Of a DNA stretch of 64,000 nt, positions 25,216 through 36,897 are shown in pieces. This DNA comes from Tieghemostelium lacteum (taxonomy: Eukaryota; Evosea; Eumycetozoa; Dictyosteliales; Raperosteliaceae). The position numbers and the translations under genes are program-made. Position 1 is the first letter of the stretch; each line of letters begins with the position of its first letter. The stretch is from positions 744,001 to 808,000 of the forward strand of contig LODT01000039.1 of NCBI GenBank assembly GCA_001606155.1, in the 5' to 3' direction. The notes below the pieces were generated by a model that ran no database searches, was not told the origin of the DNA, and was given only the letters and a program-made list of their open reading frames with translations.

Positions 25216-25359
25216 CAATCAAACTTGGAATATAATTTAAAAATTTCAACAAAAATTTTTTAAAACTAGTACAAATCTTAAACTGTTTTGAATTTGAACC
25301 AACACAATAAACCATGACATTGAATTTGCTTACTTTAAAAAAATAGAAAATTTAAATAT

Positions 25360-25505
25360 TTAAATTTTATTTTCAGCATTGTTCAGCTCGGAACTGCTAT
25401 TGATAGATCCCTGACTTGTAGGTGGGGGTGTAGTATGCTCAGTTGGATTATTATTATTGTTATTATTATCATCATTAGCACTATTATTAGTATTGCTGTC
25501 GCTGA

Positions 25506-25575
<70 letters not shown>

Positions 25576-28500
25576 TGGGGGTGATATTTTAGATAATATG
25601 TCATCATTAATAATTTTTGGACAGAAATCATTTACACAATCCCAAGTGATATTCCAAAGTTGAAGAGAAAAATCAGGAAGATTAGAACCATTGATAGGAG
25701 GTTTAAATACACCACTACTATTCATTACTAATAACATATTTTTAAGAGACTCTGGAACTGATTCTGAGAGGAGTTCACTTAGAGACATATAATCTTTAAA
25801 CACCTGTAGAATCTCTTGCCACATGTCAATAACTTTTTCATTTTTCAAGAGTTCATTGAGATTCTGCAAGAAAACTTTAGAAAGAACTGCAACGGCTCTT
25901 AAACGTGTGTTCTCAAAGTCCTCTGAAGAGGATTTGAGATTGTACATCATGGGGAATAGAATATCTACAAAACACTCAAACCATCTCTGACTAGTCAATG
26001 CATTGAGTGATGGCGAATGAATAGATTTTTGTAGGAACCCAATAGCCATATTTCTAATGGCTGGGTTAGGGTTGAGACATAGTTCAGAGAATGATTTGAG
26101 AATTGGTGCCCAATAGTTTTGCCAGACATTTGATATCTGACTATCCAGTTTTCTCTTTAAAACCCTTTCCATAATGGAATTGGATGGGTTTTGCTGGAAT
26201 GTACCTTGATTTACTGCCTTTTGATAGTTTTCCAATTCACTCTGAATAGGTGTGATATCTGTAATCTTTGTAAAGATGTAGTATAACAACTCCATGGATT
26301 TAACAACAACGGTGTGGGGAATTGACTTTGCATTGATGAAGCAGTTTATAGTCTCCAAAGAGAATTGACAAGTACTCTGAGTAAGCCCATCTTGTTTGAC
26401 CATTAATGACAATGCCTCACATGATCTTTCCGAACTATTAGGATTACCAGACAACAATACCATAATTGCAGTTATAGGTTCCCAGACTGTTGGTCTAGAG
26501 CTTATAAACTCAAGATTCTGTTGAACTAGTTGAACCAATGCAATAGACATTTTCTCTGCAATTGAGTCTAGTATAGGCCAAACTTTAAGTAAAAGTTTAA
26601 CAATTTGTTCAAGTGTTGATAGAACTTCTTCTTTATGTAAAAGTCTGATGAGTAGGTACATAAGAGAGATGACTACTTTTTCAATCAGAGGAATTCTCTT
26701 CTTCGAGGCATCAAATTGATTGATTATAGATTCAATGTATTTATAGTACCTGTTCCATATCAAACCTAGTCTATCCTCATTCATCAATATAACATGAGAC
26801 AGTAAATCAAAACATAGTAATTCCTGTTTTAGATAGGTTGAAACTAAAGCTTGAGATGCAGTAACTGTACTAGCACTACTATTAGCTAATGAAGGTGTAG
26901 TAGGAATACTACTACCACCAGCACTTGAATTACTACTTGTACTACTATTTAATTCTTTTGATGATGAAGGTGGTAATTGACTACCACTAGTAGTACCACT
27001 ACCACTATTAATTGGATTACTATTTGGACTATTAGAGGTAATCATTGTAAATGATGTCGAAGATGGCAATAAACTATCCTTTTTATCTCTATAGATGAAT
27101 AGTGATTGTATAAGATGTTCAAGTGATGCTATTGGTAGATTTTTAGAATCCAAAAACAAATCAGTGATATGACAATTTTCTATACAAATTTTAGCTTTTT
27201 CCTTGTCATTTTCAATGGGTTTCTCTTCTTCCTCATCAGCTACAAACCATCTGAAAAATGATCTCTGTGATTGATTCTTTTCCAAATCTTTCTTTTCTTC
27301 TTTTTTTGATTCAACTGGGAAATCAATTGGCTCAAATATCTTACTTAACAAATCCAATTTATTAAGTTTACAAATTACTGCAACTATCTATAGTTATTTA
27401 GAATACAATTGATGTTAATAAGATTGAATTAAATTAGGATATAGGGAGTTACACATACATATTTCCAAGATTCACCTATATGACTAGAGTATTTAATGGC
27501 AATTTCAAAGGTTGCAATAGTTGCTAATTGAGCTTTGTTATCACCTATAAAGATACTATCTTGAAGATGGTGATGATGTGCTGTGGAATTCACTGAACTG
27601 TTGGTACTATCAGAGGATTCAATGAGTGTGGTATTATTACACAGAGAGACCATTAAAGAGTCAATAAATTCATTTAGATTATAGTTTGCAGAAATTTGAG
27701 CACATAGATGGAACCCATCTAGAATTCTTTGAGATAGTGAATGATTTTCAATTTTTTCAAAGACTTTACTAATGGCAGGAATGAGGAGTTGAAGTACTGT
27801 ACTAAAGAGAGTTCTATCGTGTTCTTGTGAATTGGCTTCTTGAAAATCACCTAGTTTCTTACCTCGTTTCAGTACATTTCTCCAGAGTGCATTGTTAACT
27901 TGTGCATTTATAATAGGCTCCTCTTCGATAACCATCTCCATAGAATTGATATCTTCATAAATAGCCTTGATAGATTGTATTGAGAACTCTTCCTTCACCA
28001 ACATTTTCTCAAAAGACTGATAGGTAAATCTATCTCTAGTAGGCACCGATGCATTATAAACATTAGTATGCAACATCAAACCACTATATAAAAACACATA
28101 AAGTTTTGCAGAATTTGGGAAATTTCCAGACACATGTGGGTTATTTTGGTACAGTAATTCACAAAATTTCTCCATAATGATATCAATTACTGCTGCATCA
28201 CCAGGTATCTTAAAAGATTCTAAAAACTCTCTAAATGTCACCAAATAGTTCTCTCTCTTCAAATCGAATAATTGGATATACTCAGTCAATACCTGTGCAT
28301 TGAAAGCATGTTTCTTTCCAAGATATTCACCAACCAGAGTTCTATTAGTCTTTAATGTATCATGTAGAAATCTAGCTACATTTCCAGGTGACAAATCCTG
28401 ATACAACTGATTTGCCTTTATATATTCCAAAGCCTCTTTATTACCTCTATTGAAATGTTCAGCTGCAATTCCAAATTGTCTCTTCAATTCCTTTTTCTTT

Positions 28501-30393
28501 TGATAATCTACCTCACCATTGGTCTGTCTATTACTACTGCTATGGTGATTTCTAAATAGTCTATCTTCAATAGACTGAATGATAGACAACAGATTCTCTA
28601 GAGACAGTATATGAACTGTTGATAATGGTCCTGAAATTGGAAATGAGTTTTTGTAGAGGAATTTACATAGATTTTCAAATACATTGGAATAATTCATTTC
28701 ACAATCATAGTTTATATATAAATCAACCATAGTGTGAGGTAACTTACAATAGTCTCTTAGAGCATCCAATGCCAATTCTTGAAAATCCGGATAATTTCTA
28801 TTCTCACTAATCGATGCCAACAACTGATTGAAAAATACTTCAAACTGTGATTTTAATGTTCTTCTCAATGTCAGATACAAGTTAAATATCAATCTCAATG
28901 TCAATGAATAGATTGGTAGATTTTTTAATTGTAAATTCTATATATCATAATAATACTTATTAGTATCTACAATATATAGCTATATTAGATCTGTACATAC
29001 CATTAATAAATATTTAAATAAATCTTGTTGAATAATTTGAAGTATCTGTGGAATAGATTCAATATTTTCACCACGAATTTGAATAATAGAATTGATTAAA
29101 TTCAAACAAAGAAGTTTTGTCATATCATATTCTTGGTTTGGAATAGAATTGGTTACAAAATATTTAAATAATTTGATGAGAACCATTTCATCATAGGAAT
29201 TATCTGATAGATTTCCATTATCAAATCTAATACCTCTAGGACCAACAATAAATGATTGATTGGAATTTCTTAAATTTAATGCATTTGGTGGACTAATTGT
29301 ATTACTACTACCATTACCTAATGGTGTACTTGTTGTTGTAGTTGTTGCTCCTGTTGTTATTGTTGTTGTTGGTGATGTTACTTTAGGTTGAGTTGGTGTA
29401 GTAGTAGGAATTGGAGATGTTACTGTAGAGTCAATAGTCTTATCTAACTGCTGTGTATTATCATCTGTAGGTAAATTACTAAAAAATAAATCATTGTTGG
29501 GTGAAAAATCTGTAGCTTCACTTCCATTGTTGGTGGTTGTAGTTGGTGTTGTAGAGGCTTCAGTTGGTTGTTGTGATGGTTGAGTGGGTTGGGAAATTGT
29601 AAATGTTGGTAATGGAGGTGGTATAGGTGGGGGAGAATAAACTGAATATCTTGTAAATATTATATTTACAATCTCTTGAATTGTAGATTCTGCAGTTTTC
29701 TTTAACAACTCTGAAGATCTACCTTGATCTGATAAATGATAACAAGTTACAGTTATCTCATAAACTAATTCATTAGATAGATATACTCCACTACTATTCT
29801 TTACACATGATAATAGAACCTGTAAAATCTTCATCAATACAACTTCATCTGATTTAGCATCTGTTGCTTCAAATTTACAATGAGCTGCTGATTCTGCTAT
29901 ATTTCTAATACCTGTTACTATATTATTACTGTTTTCATCTATAGTAGTAAACAATCCCAATATTAACAATTAATCTATAAATCATTAAAAATTTCTAAAA
30001 AGCTCTTACCTATAAATAAATTCAAGAACTTATTTACACTTGATAATGCAGCACCTGTTATAGGACCACTAGTTTCATTTGATCTAATTACTATTAAGAA
30101 TGGTTCTAAATATGAACATGTATCAAGTGAATGGAAATCTATATATACATTGTTTCACAAAAGTAAATAGTTAATATCCTTCCTAATTGATAGCTAATGG
30201 TTAAAGAATATGTATATGTCATACCAGTTGTATTGTGTAATAGATTAGTTAGATTCTTTAATGATTTTAATATATTATTTTCAGGTAAAACGATACTATC
30301 GTAATAACCATTATTTGACCATCTAGAATTTAACTTTAAATGTGATATCAATCCAAAAACCTCTCCTTGGATTATTCGGATTGGTTCAATCAT
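25360..30393 (-). CDS. GBF1/Gea-type Sec7-domain ARF guanine nucleotide exchange factor
   Basis: Five exons (30393-30225, 30138-30010, 29938-29001, 28937-27459, 27387-25360) give about 1,580 residues. The start MIEPIRIIQGEV matches the GBF1 N-terminus. The DCB region (GPITGAALSSVNKFLN, SDEVVLMKILQVLLSCV) and HUS region (LALDALRDYC) follow. The Sec7 domain spans about nt 28480-27890, including NVARFLHDTLK, FLESFKIPGDAA, IMEKFCELLY and LYSGLMLHTNVYN. HDS repeats come after, and the tail is poly-Asn. It should activate ARF at the cis-Golgi for COPI recruitment. Oddity: the catalytic glutamate of the Sec7 glutamic finger (PGE in the family) is Asp (PGD) here. An Asn/Thr/Pro-rich insert (nt 29270-29640) separates DCB and HUS. 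The family assignment is firm. Confidence 0.9.
25508..25575 (-). repeat. Poly-asparagine codon tract (AAT repeat)
   Basis: An uninterrupted run of about 22 ATT/TTA units on the given strand encodes poly-Asn in the C-terminal tail of the GBF1-like protein. Such tracts are typical of dictyostelid genes and usually lie in disordered segments. The complementary strand gives a spurious poly-Leu frame. Confidence 0.9.
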
Positions 30394-30622
30394 TGAATAA
30401 CTCTAATATGTAAATAAAATAAAAAAAAAAAAAAAAATTTTTAGCACATCATCTTCCATTATGACTGGTACTTGTTGAGCTTTTATTTACAACTTCATCA
30501 AATTTGTATTTTTGAAGATATTACTTCTGATATATTCTATTAGAAATTTTTTAAAAATCCATGATGATTTTGTATCAATAAAATACAAAATCTCAACTCT
30601 CTCTAGATTTTCTTCTAACTAA

Positions 30623-31367
30623 CTAATCATCCAATTTCTTATTATCTATGTTATTATTGTTATTGGTATTGTCATTATTTTCATTTTCTTCTAGTTCTTC
30701 TTCTTCTAACATTTTTAATTGATCTCTGAACCAAGTTGGTAGGTTATTTGGGAGGGTTACAAGATCTACATCAAAAAGTTCAATAAACTGTTCATTGACA
30801 TAACGGGTGTTACTTTGACCACTAAATGCCTTGTATTCTACTAAAATAGATGTAAGATTCCAATTCTGAAGTCTTCTAAGACATCCCACCAACACACCAG
30901 TTTGATGTACACCTGAAGTGCATGTAATCATCAATGGATAATAATCATAATTTAAAACAAATTCTAAACACTCTTTAATCAACTCCTCAGTAATAGGTTT
31001 CCAAGATGAAGATGTATCAACTTTCCACGATTTCAATCCTAAATGTATCTAATATTCAATATTTATAAATACTCCTAAACTTTAAGAGTCTACACTATAT
31101 CTTAGTTCAATAACTTACTAAATTTATAGAATTCTCTTCAAAAAATGTTGAAACTGCTTTAATTGGTACCTCAGGTGACAGTTGTATTACAGTCTTGAGA
31201 CCAAGCATCTTTATAAAAGGGAAGTTTACTGGATATAATGAATTGGTTCTATAAAGTTGAGGTTCTACAATTCCAAATAATGAAGGTGGTGATAACTGTG
31301 GTGGTCCTGCTAAAAGTATTTGTTGTTGCTGTATTTGTTGTTGTGTTAGTTGTGGCTGTTGTGTAGG

Positions 31368-31398
<31 letters not shown>

Positions 31399-31565
31399 GC
31401 AGGTTGTTGTTGTTTTTGATGTTGTTGTGTTGATACATGTAAATTCTGCTGTTTCTTTGGTGTTTTTAATAACTCTTGTGTATTTGGTCTTGATGATGTC
31501 GGGTCATCATCTTTTATATTACTAGTCATTGTAGTTGTCAAATCATTATTCAAAATGACATTCAT
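30623..31565 (-). CDS. PFA-DSP (Siw14/Oca-type) phosphatase family protein, probably catalytically dead
   Basis: Exon 1 is 31565-31119, the intron 31118-31049 (GTAAGT), and exon 2 31048-30623, giving about 290 residues. The N-terminus is Gln-rich (nt 31320-31410, poly-Gln). The domain begins at PSLFGIVEPQLYRTNSLYP, followed by FPFIKMLGLKTVIQLSPE, INLIHLGLKSW, and the P-loop ITCTSGVHQTGVLVGCLRR, then LQNWNLTSILVEYKAFSG. This is the plant/fungal atypical dual-specificity phosphatase family, whose active members (Siw14) remove the beta-phosphate of inositol pyrophosphates. The expected C-X5-R loop reads CTSGVHQ: Cys about 192 is kept, but the arginine at about 198 is Gln. Fungal Oca proteins with altered loops are known, so a scaffolding role resembling the Oca complex is likely. 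The tail is acidic and Asn-rich. Confidence 0.85.
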
Positions 31566-31694
31566 CTAAACCTTCAAATGCCAAATAAAAATAAAAAAAA
31601 AAAAATAATCAAAAATAGGTGTATGGTCCCACCAATTCCAAGAGTGGCAAGATCTAAATTATAAGTTTGAATACAAACTAGTTCATTTATGGTA

Positions 31695-32206
31695 TTAAGA
31701 CAATAATAGTAAAATTAAACTTGATACAGTAATAGTTAGGATCAATAATTGAGAATTACTATTTAAAAATGAACCACTGCATGTGTATAATGAACTTAAC
31801 CCAGGTATACAAACATCACAATCTGGTGAATAACTATGTATGAATCCAGTACATTGTTTATCTATATGCATTAATATATAATTTATAATTAGATATTTAG
31901 TTATCTTTACTTAAATATAGAGTATTTATTTGAATAGAGGTAATTACCTGAATATATTGAAATGTTATATCTATCTGTATCTTCATCTAATGTAATTATA
32001 AGATTACCAATTGAAAAGTTATTACAACGATTATCAAGATCTACACATTGTCCAACTACAACATCTTGACAATGTTCTTCAGTGTTATTACATGTACCTG
32101 TTGTACAACTTGAACAAATAGTAGCTGTTTTACTATCAATATGATCTGCATTCAATATTGTAACAATTACCAAAAAGGCAAATGTCATATATAACAATTT
32201 ATTCAT
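31695..32206 (-). CDS. Small cysteine-rich GPI-anchor-type surface protein
   Basis: Exon 1 is 32206-31948 and exon 2 31861-31695, giving about 141 residues. The signal peptide MNKLLYMTFAFLVIVTILNA is followed by DHIDSKTATICSSC. About 12 cysteines and a sequon in RYNISIYSG follow. After the splice the second exon supplies PDCDVCIPG and TCSGSFLNSNSQ, then a hydrophobic end (LLILTITVSSLILLLLS) with no cytoplasmic tail, which is a standard GPI-attachment signal. It is a close paralogue of the gene at 33619-34096, with identical intron phase and position (after IYSG). Function unknown. Confidence 0.75.
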
Positions 32207-32525
32207 CTTTACAACTTTCGAAAAGGCTCTCTACAAAAATATCCAAAACTTAAAAAAACAGATTTTTTTCAAATTTTTGAATAGGTTTGTTTGATGTATC
32301 GGAAATGGCGGGTGCACCTCATACACCAACTTAATTTCAAAAGTTTAATTTATAAATTAAAATCTAGATAATAAATCAAATCGGAAACCTTTTCCCACTT
32401 TTCGATTTAATTAGATATTTATGATTTTTTTTTGTTTTTTGCATTCGTAGAGTTATTTGTCCTCAATGTAGTTTAGAATTTATTTTAGACTTTCATTGAT
32501 AGGATTACAGTGATCCAATATTATA
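32207..32525. other. Shared promoter of two divergent secreted-protein genes
   Basis: These 319 bases lie between the start codons of the small GPI-type gene (leftward) and the Ser/Thr-rich secreted gene (rightward). A GC-richer patch (aatggcgggtgcacctcatacacc, 32303-32326) stands out from the AT-rich background and is the best candidate for a shared regulatory site. No ORF. Confidence 0.5.
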
Positions 32526-33491
32526 ATGATATTAAAAGTAATTTTAACAATATTTCTAGTGGTTTTGGTGAAATGTAATGGTGATTTTGTAAATATATAT
32601 ATTGCACCAACCTGTAATGAACCAGTATCTTTTATACAAGGATATTCAACTGGATTTTGCTTGGGAATTTATGAATATGCTTGTGATTATGAAAATGAAC
32701 AAATTGTATTTATATACTATAAAGATATCAATTGCCAAGGATTTTATTATAATGAAACTATACCATTTAATAGCTGTACTTCTCAATATGCTTTACAAAA
32801 TTGTACTAAAGAGGTACAGACACCTGCTAATACTCTTACTGTTTATCAGTATCAGAATAATTGTTCTTCAGATTCTTTGATTACTCAGTATAGTAGTTAT
32901 CCAATTGACACATGTACAGGTATAGACGGTCAATGGTATTTATACTCTTGTAATTCATCTATAATTAAGCAACAGAGTTATCATTTTAGTGAACCTACAA
33001 CTAGTGGATATACATCACCATCATTCTCCAGTAGTACAAATACAGGAAACAGTGGAGCTTCTGGTGCATCTCCAACTTCATCTGCAATTTCAAGTAGTGG
33101 TATGTTTTTAGAATTTAGATCTGCAACTGCAGGTACTACTCAATCTGGTTCTGCATCAGCAACATCCGCAGGAACTACAGCATCATCATCATTTGATAGT
33201 GAGTCTAATAGTGGTAATTATAGTACTGCTAGTGCTGTTGCAACTGCAGGTTCTACATCACAATCAGGTAATATTACATCTAATACTGCCACTAGTGGTT
33301 CTCAACAAACAGCAGTATCTACTAGTGGTGGTTCTCAATGGACAAGTGGATCTCAACAACCAGGTTCAACAACTGGTTCAATTCCAACATGTTCATCACA
33401 TTATTATCAAACTACAAATTACTATCAAGTAAACTCTTGTTATAATAGCTCACCATATTATGCATTAGAGTATAGTTGTAATTTAAACTAG
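32526..33491 (+). CDS. Secreted Cys-rich protein with Ser/Thr-rich spacer
   Basis: This is a single exon of 321 residues. The signal peptide is MILKVILTIFLVVLVKCNG. Residues 20-165 are Cys-rich and align with the gene at 19353 (FNSC, NNCSSD, TCTGIDG, YSCNSS). Residues about 168-285 are a Ser/Thr/Ala/Gly-rich stalk likely to be heavily O-glycosylated (TTSGYTSPSFSSS, TSGGSQW). A last Cys-containing segment (SIPTCSSHYYQ to YSCNLN) closes the protein. There is no GPI tail or membrane helix, so secretion or matrix/coat deposition is likely. Spore-coat or sheath proteins have this sort of composition, but I cannot assign one. Confidence 0.78.
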   Translation: MILKVILTIFLVVLVKCNGDFVNIYIAPTCNEPVSFIQGYSTGFCLGIYEYACDYENEQIVFIYYKDINCQGFYYNETIPFNSCTSQYALQNCTKEVQTPANTLTVYQYQNNCSSDSLITQYSSYPIDTCTGIDGQWYLYSCNSSIIKQQSYHFSEPTTSGYTSPSFSSSTNTGNSGASGASPTSSAISSSGMFLEFRSATAGTTQSGSASATSAGTTASSSFDSESNSGNYSTASAVATAGSTSQSGNITSNTATSGSQQTAVSTSGGSQWTSGSQQPGSTTGSIPTCSSHYYQTTNYYQVNSCYNSSPYYALEYSCNLN

Positions 33492-33618
33492 TAAATAAAC
33501 ACCTCAATTTTACAATATTATAATAATATAATTTATCGATGTAGTAATACAATTAAAAGTGTTTTATTAATTATATAAATGTTGAATGGTGGTTTGGTGG
33601 TTAGTTTTCATTTAAAAT

Positions 33619-34096
33619 TTAAATGAAAAATGCGACTATGGTGGCAATGATTAAGAAGAGTGAACCAATAGTTAATTGAGTTGATGAACTTTCAATACAT
33701 TGGTAACTAGATGAAAGAGCATTAACACAAGTATCACAATCTGGTGTATAACTGTTTAATAATGTAGTACATTTATCATCTATATTTATATATATAATTA
33801 TAGTTAATACTTTTAATTAAAAGATTAGATAGATTAAAATATTTACCAGAATAAACAGAGATATTGTATCTGTCTCTTGAGTTATCTAATTCGATTTTAA
33901 CATTACCAATAGCAGCACCTGAACAAGCATTAGTAAGTTGACCACAGTTTCCTAATGTTATTTCTTGACATTTGGAATCAGAACATGATCCATCAGTACA
34001 ACTTGAACATATGGTAGCAGTAGTACTATCAATGTGATGTCCTGAAATAACTGATACTAAAGCAACAATGCAAAGAGCAATAATAATTTTGTTCAT
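33619..34096 (-). CDS. Small cysteine-rich GPI-anchor-type surface protein (paralogue)
   Basis: Exon 1 is 34096-33847 and exon 2 33779-33619, giving about 136 residues. It starts MNKIIIALCIVALVSVISG, then HHIDSTTATICSSC, almost the same words as the gene at 31695-32206. The shared spine includes GNVKIELDNSRDRYNISVYSG, TPDCDTC and a hydrophobic C-terminus (LTIGSLFLIIATIVAFFI) preceded by ESSST, a plausible GPI attachment region. Intron position and phase are the same as in the paralogue. The two sit on the same strand with the Ser/Thr-rich secreted gene between them. Confidence 0.75.
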
Positions 34097-34494
34097 TTTC
34101 TTAATAATATAACTTATACTTATTTAAAATAAATAAAGAAGGGAAATAAAGGGGAGGAAGGGGGAGGAATAAGAAGGGGAAAAGAAGGGGAGGAAGGAGT
34201 AAGGAGAAGGTTTTTATTTAATCAATTGATTGAATTTACAAATAATAAACTAAAAAAAAAAAAATAATCTTTTTTTTTCTATTTTAATTTTATAATAAAA
34301 CATCTTGGGTAAAAGTCAAAAAATCCATGTTGATGTGATATACAATGAAATTACATAAAATCTAATTTAAATTTCAGAGTAATCATGATTTCAATCAAAC
34401 AGGGTTTTTACTAAAATTTTTTTTTAAGAGGTGTTTGTCCCTGATTGCATATATTATTATTATTTGTACAAATTAATTTAATTTATTGTGAATT
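34097..34494. other. Intergenic region with polypurine tract
   Basis: These 398 bases lie between the CAF-1 stop and the start of the small GPI-type gene, so they act as the upstream region of the latter. They hold the long polypurine tract listed separately and poly-A/poly-T runs near 34250-34280. No ORF. Confidence 0.6.
34136..34210 (+). repeat. Long G/A-rich polypurine tract
   Basis: About 75 bases are purine apart from a few T residues, made of repeated ggggagg, aagaagg and ggaaggag units. The strand asymmetry is exceptional for this AT-rich window. It begins 40 bases upstream of the start codon of the leftward gene at 34096, so that gene would see a pyrimidine-rich coding-strand promoter. 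Confidence 0.7.
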
Positions 34495-35381
34495 TTAACT
34501 TTTTGGTAAAAAGTAATCTGAAATGATATTTTGTTTTGGGGTTTTGGAAGGAGATTTACTATGTAACATACTAGGTGCAATATCTATATTTAGTTGTTCT
34601 TTGGAAACTGGGTCACTGTCAATATCCATTTTATCACTGGTTATTGTGGATGATGATGTATCTGGAATTTGCTGTGATTGAACTTGTTGAACTTGTATAT
34701 CTTCTTCTTTTGAATCTTTTAATGGTTTCTTTCTCTTTTTTGGAGTTTTGTTATTATCATTAGTTGATTGATCTGTATCTTTTTCTTTTGGAAGTGGATT
34801 TGTGAAATGTGGTACTGGATTAGAAGGATTTACTATTAACATTGTTGGATCCAAGCTGTCTTTTACCTCCCAAGTTTTATTTGCTTTACTATAAATTGAA
34901 CATTCATCAATAGTCTGTTTAATTAATTTCTTTGATACTTTTGGATAAGCTTTTTGAAAAACATCTACAATTGATTTTATACCTGTCTTATTATCTTTCA
35001 AAAATGCCAATAATGTTCCAATAAGATCTTTTGGAAATTCTTTAGATGAACTATTAGATGTTGTTGAGGTTGTTGTATTTGTAGTATTATTGACATCATC
35101 ATTATTACTTTCATTCTTTAGATTATTACAAGAAGTTGTGTTACTGCCACCTAATGTATCTACTGACATTGAATCATTTGGTTTTTGTATCAGATGATCA
35201 TCTTTAGTTGACACTATAGCACCATCTACTTTAATTGGTAGATCCAAAACTAATGGTTCTACACTAAATTGTTTTACAAAATCTAATTGTGTGTTATCTA
35301 AATCAGAATTCTTATAATATGCATTTACAATAAATAATTTCTTTTCTTGAACTAATTTTCTCTTTTTTGTTGGTTTTTTAC

Positions 35382-35420
<39 letters not shown>

Positions 35421-36753
35421 CATTATTGGTATTGGTATTATCATTTTCATTATCAATATCCATTTCAGATTCTATCCATTCATCTTGATCTTCTTGATCA
35501 TCTTCTTCATCATCATCATCAGTGTCATCCTTGTCAGCATCAGAATCATCTAGATTCTCACCTTTATCATCATCTTCTTCCCATTCATCATCAGAATCAT
35601 AATCATAGTCAATGAGATTGTCGTCTTTCTGTAATGGGTGTTTGGGTGTGATTAACAAACTCTTTTTACTATGTGTTCCATAGTAACTAGGTCTATTAGA
35701 ATCATGAAATTTCAATAACTTTATAACTGATAGACTAGACAATACATCATCATGCATGATATTGCCAGGTAATGACTTGACTTTATATTTTCTGTGACGA
35801 TTGTTATTCAAGTTCTTTGGTTGAAGGAATAGAGATTTCAAATGTAATTTCTTATCTACTGGAATGACAAAGGATTGTGCCCTTAGAACTCTATCAAAAT
35901 CCTCTATAGAGGAGACTCCTAGAGTAGGTCTAGTATACAAAAATACCTCAGAACCAGGAGGTAACTCAATAGGCTGTAGGAATGAGTTTACATTAACTAA
36001 TGGTTTCTGAATAACTGGTTTAACTATAGGTGCAAAAAACTGAGTGAGTTTAGGTTGTTGTTTCTCATCCTCTCGTTTCTTTTCCTCTTCTTTACGTTTC
36101 TTCTCATCTTCACGAGACTTCTTTTCATCTTCCTTTCTCTTCTTTTCTTCTTCCTTTTCAATATCCTTTAGTTTCTTTTCCTCCTCTTTACGTTTCTTTT
36201 CCTCTTCACGAGACTTCTTTTCATCTTCCTTTCTCTTTTTTTCTTCTTCCTTTTCAATTTCTTTTAACTTCTTATCCTCTTCTTTACGTTTCTTCTCCTC
36301 TTCACGAGACTTCTTTTCATCTTCTTTTCTCTTCTTTTCAGCTTCTCTCTCCTCCTCTTTTTTCTTTTTCTCCTCCTCTTTTACCTTCTTCTCTTCCTCT
36401 TTTCTCTTTTTTTCTTGTTCTTTCTCTTCCTTTTTCTTTTGAGCCTCTTCTTGTCTTTGTTTCTTCTCACTCTCTGTTAACCTTGTTCTTTTCTTTGGTG
36501 TTGTGTTTGAGGTAGTTCCAGCAGAAGTTGTTGTTGTTGTTGTTGTAGTAATAGTATCACCATCACTACTACTACTTGTACTAGTTCTAATTGTACTATT
36601 ATTTTCGTTGCCATCATTTAGAGTTGTAGTATTACTTGCTAAATGTGCAAGTTGTTGTAAATTCAGTAAAGCAGCAGATGATGAATTATTATTATCATTT
36701 TTTATCAGGGTATCTTTATTATTATCCTTGAGGACATAAATAAAGCTATCCAT
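34495..36753 (-). CDS. Chromatin assembly factor 1 large subunit (p150/CHAF1A)
   Basis: This single exon of 752 residues has an N-terminal Ser/Thr/Asn head, then a KER region of about 140 residues made of repeated EEKKRKEEEKK-type heptads (nt 36044-36442). A PCNA-interacting box QPKLTQFF follows. The conserved CAF-1 core is recognisable: LLKFHDSNRPSYYGTHSKK, then LIDYDYDSDDEWEED and a long acidic stretch. A winged-helix-like C-terminal segment (LIGTLLAFLKDN, FQKAYPKVSKKLIKQTI) precedes a second PIP-like box QNIISDYF twelve residues from the end. It should deposit H3-H4 on newly replicated DNA together with p60 and RbAp48. The Asn run (nt 35380-35422) is species-typical filler. Confidence 0.9.
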
Positions 36754-36897
36754 AATTTGTTTTACTCAACAACGAATAAAATTTGGTTTGAAAAAAAAAA
36801 TCATATGAATCATGTTTTATCCCAAAAAAAGGCGGGTTTTTTCTGTGGTGTGCAGGTTGTTTATTTACAATTAATATAGCTAAAAACTAAGAGAGTA

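Noticed and set aside
25457-25663. Poly-Leu open frame on the + strand
   Set aside because: Complement of the poly-Asn tract of the GBF1-like gene.
31695-34096. Ponticulin family for the two small GPI-type proteins
   Set aside because: Size and GPI tail fit, but the cysteine pattern and core sequence do not match ponticulin as I know it.
36044-36442. 132-codon Ser/Phe-rich open frame on the + strand
   Set aside because: It is the exact antisense of the Lys/Glu-rich KER coiled-coil of CAF-1; low-complexity complement only.
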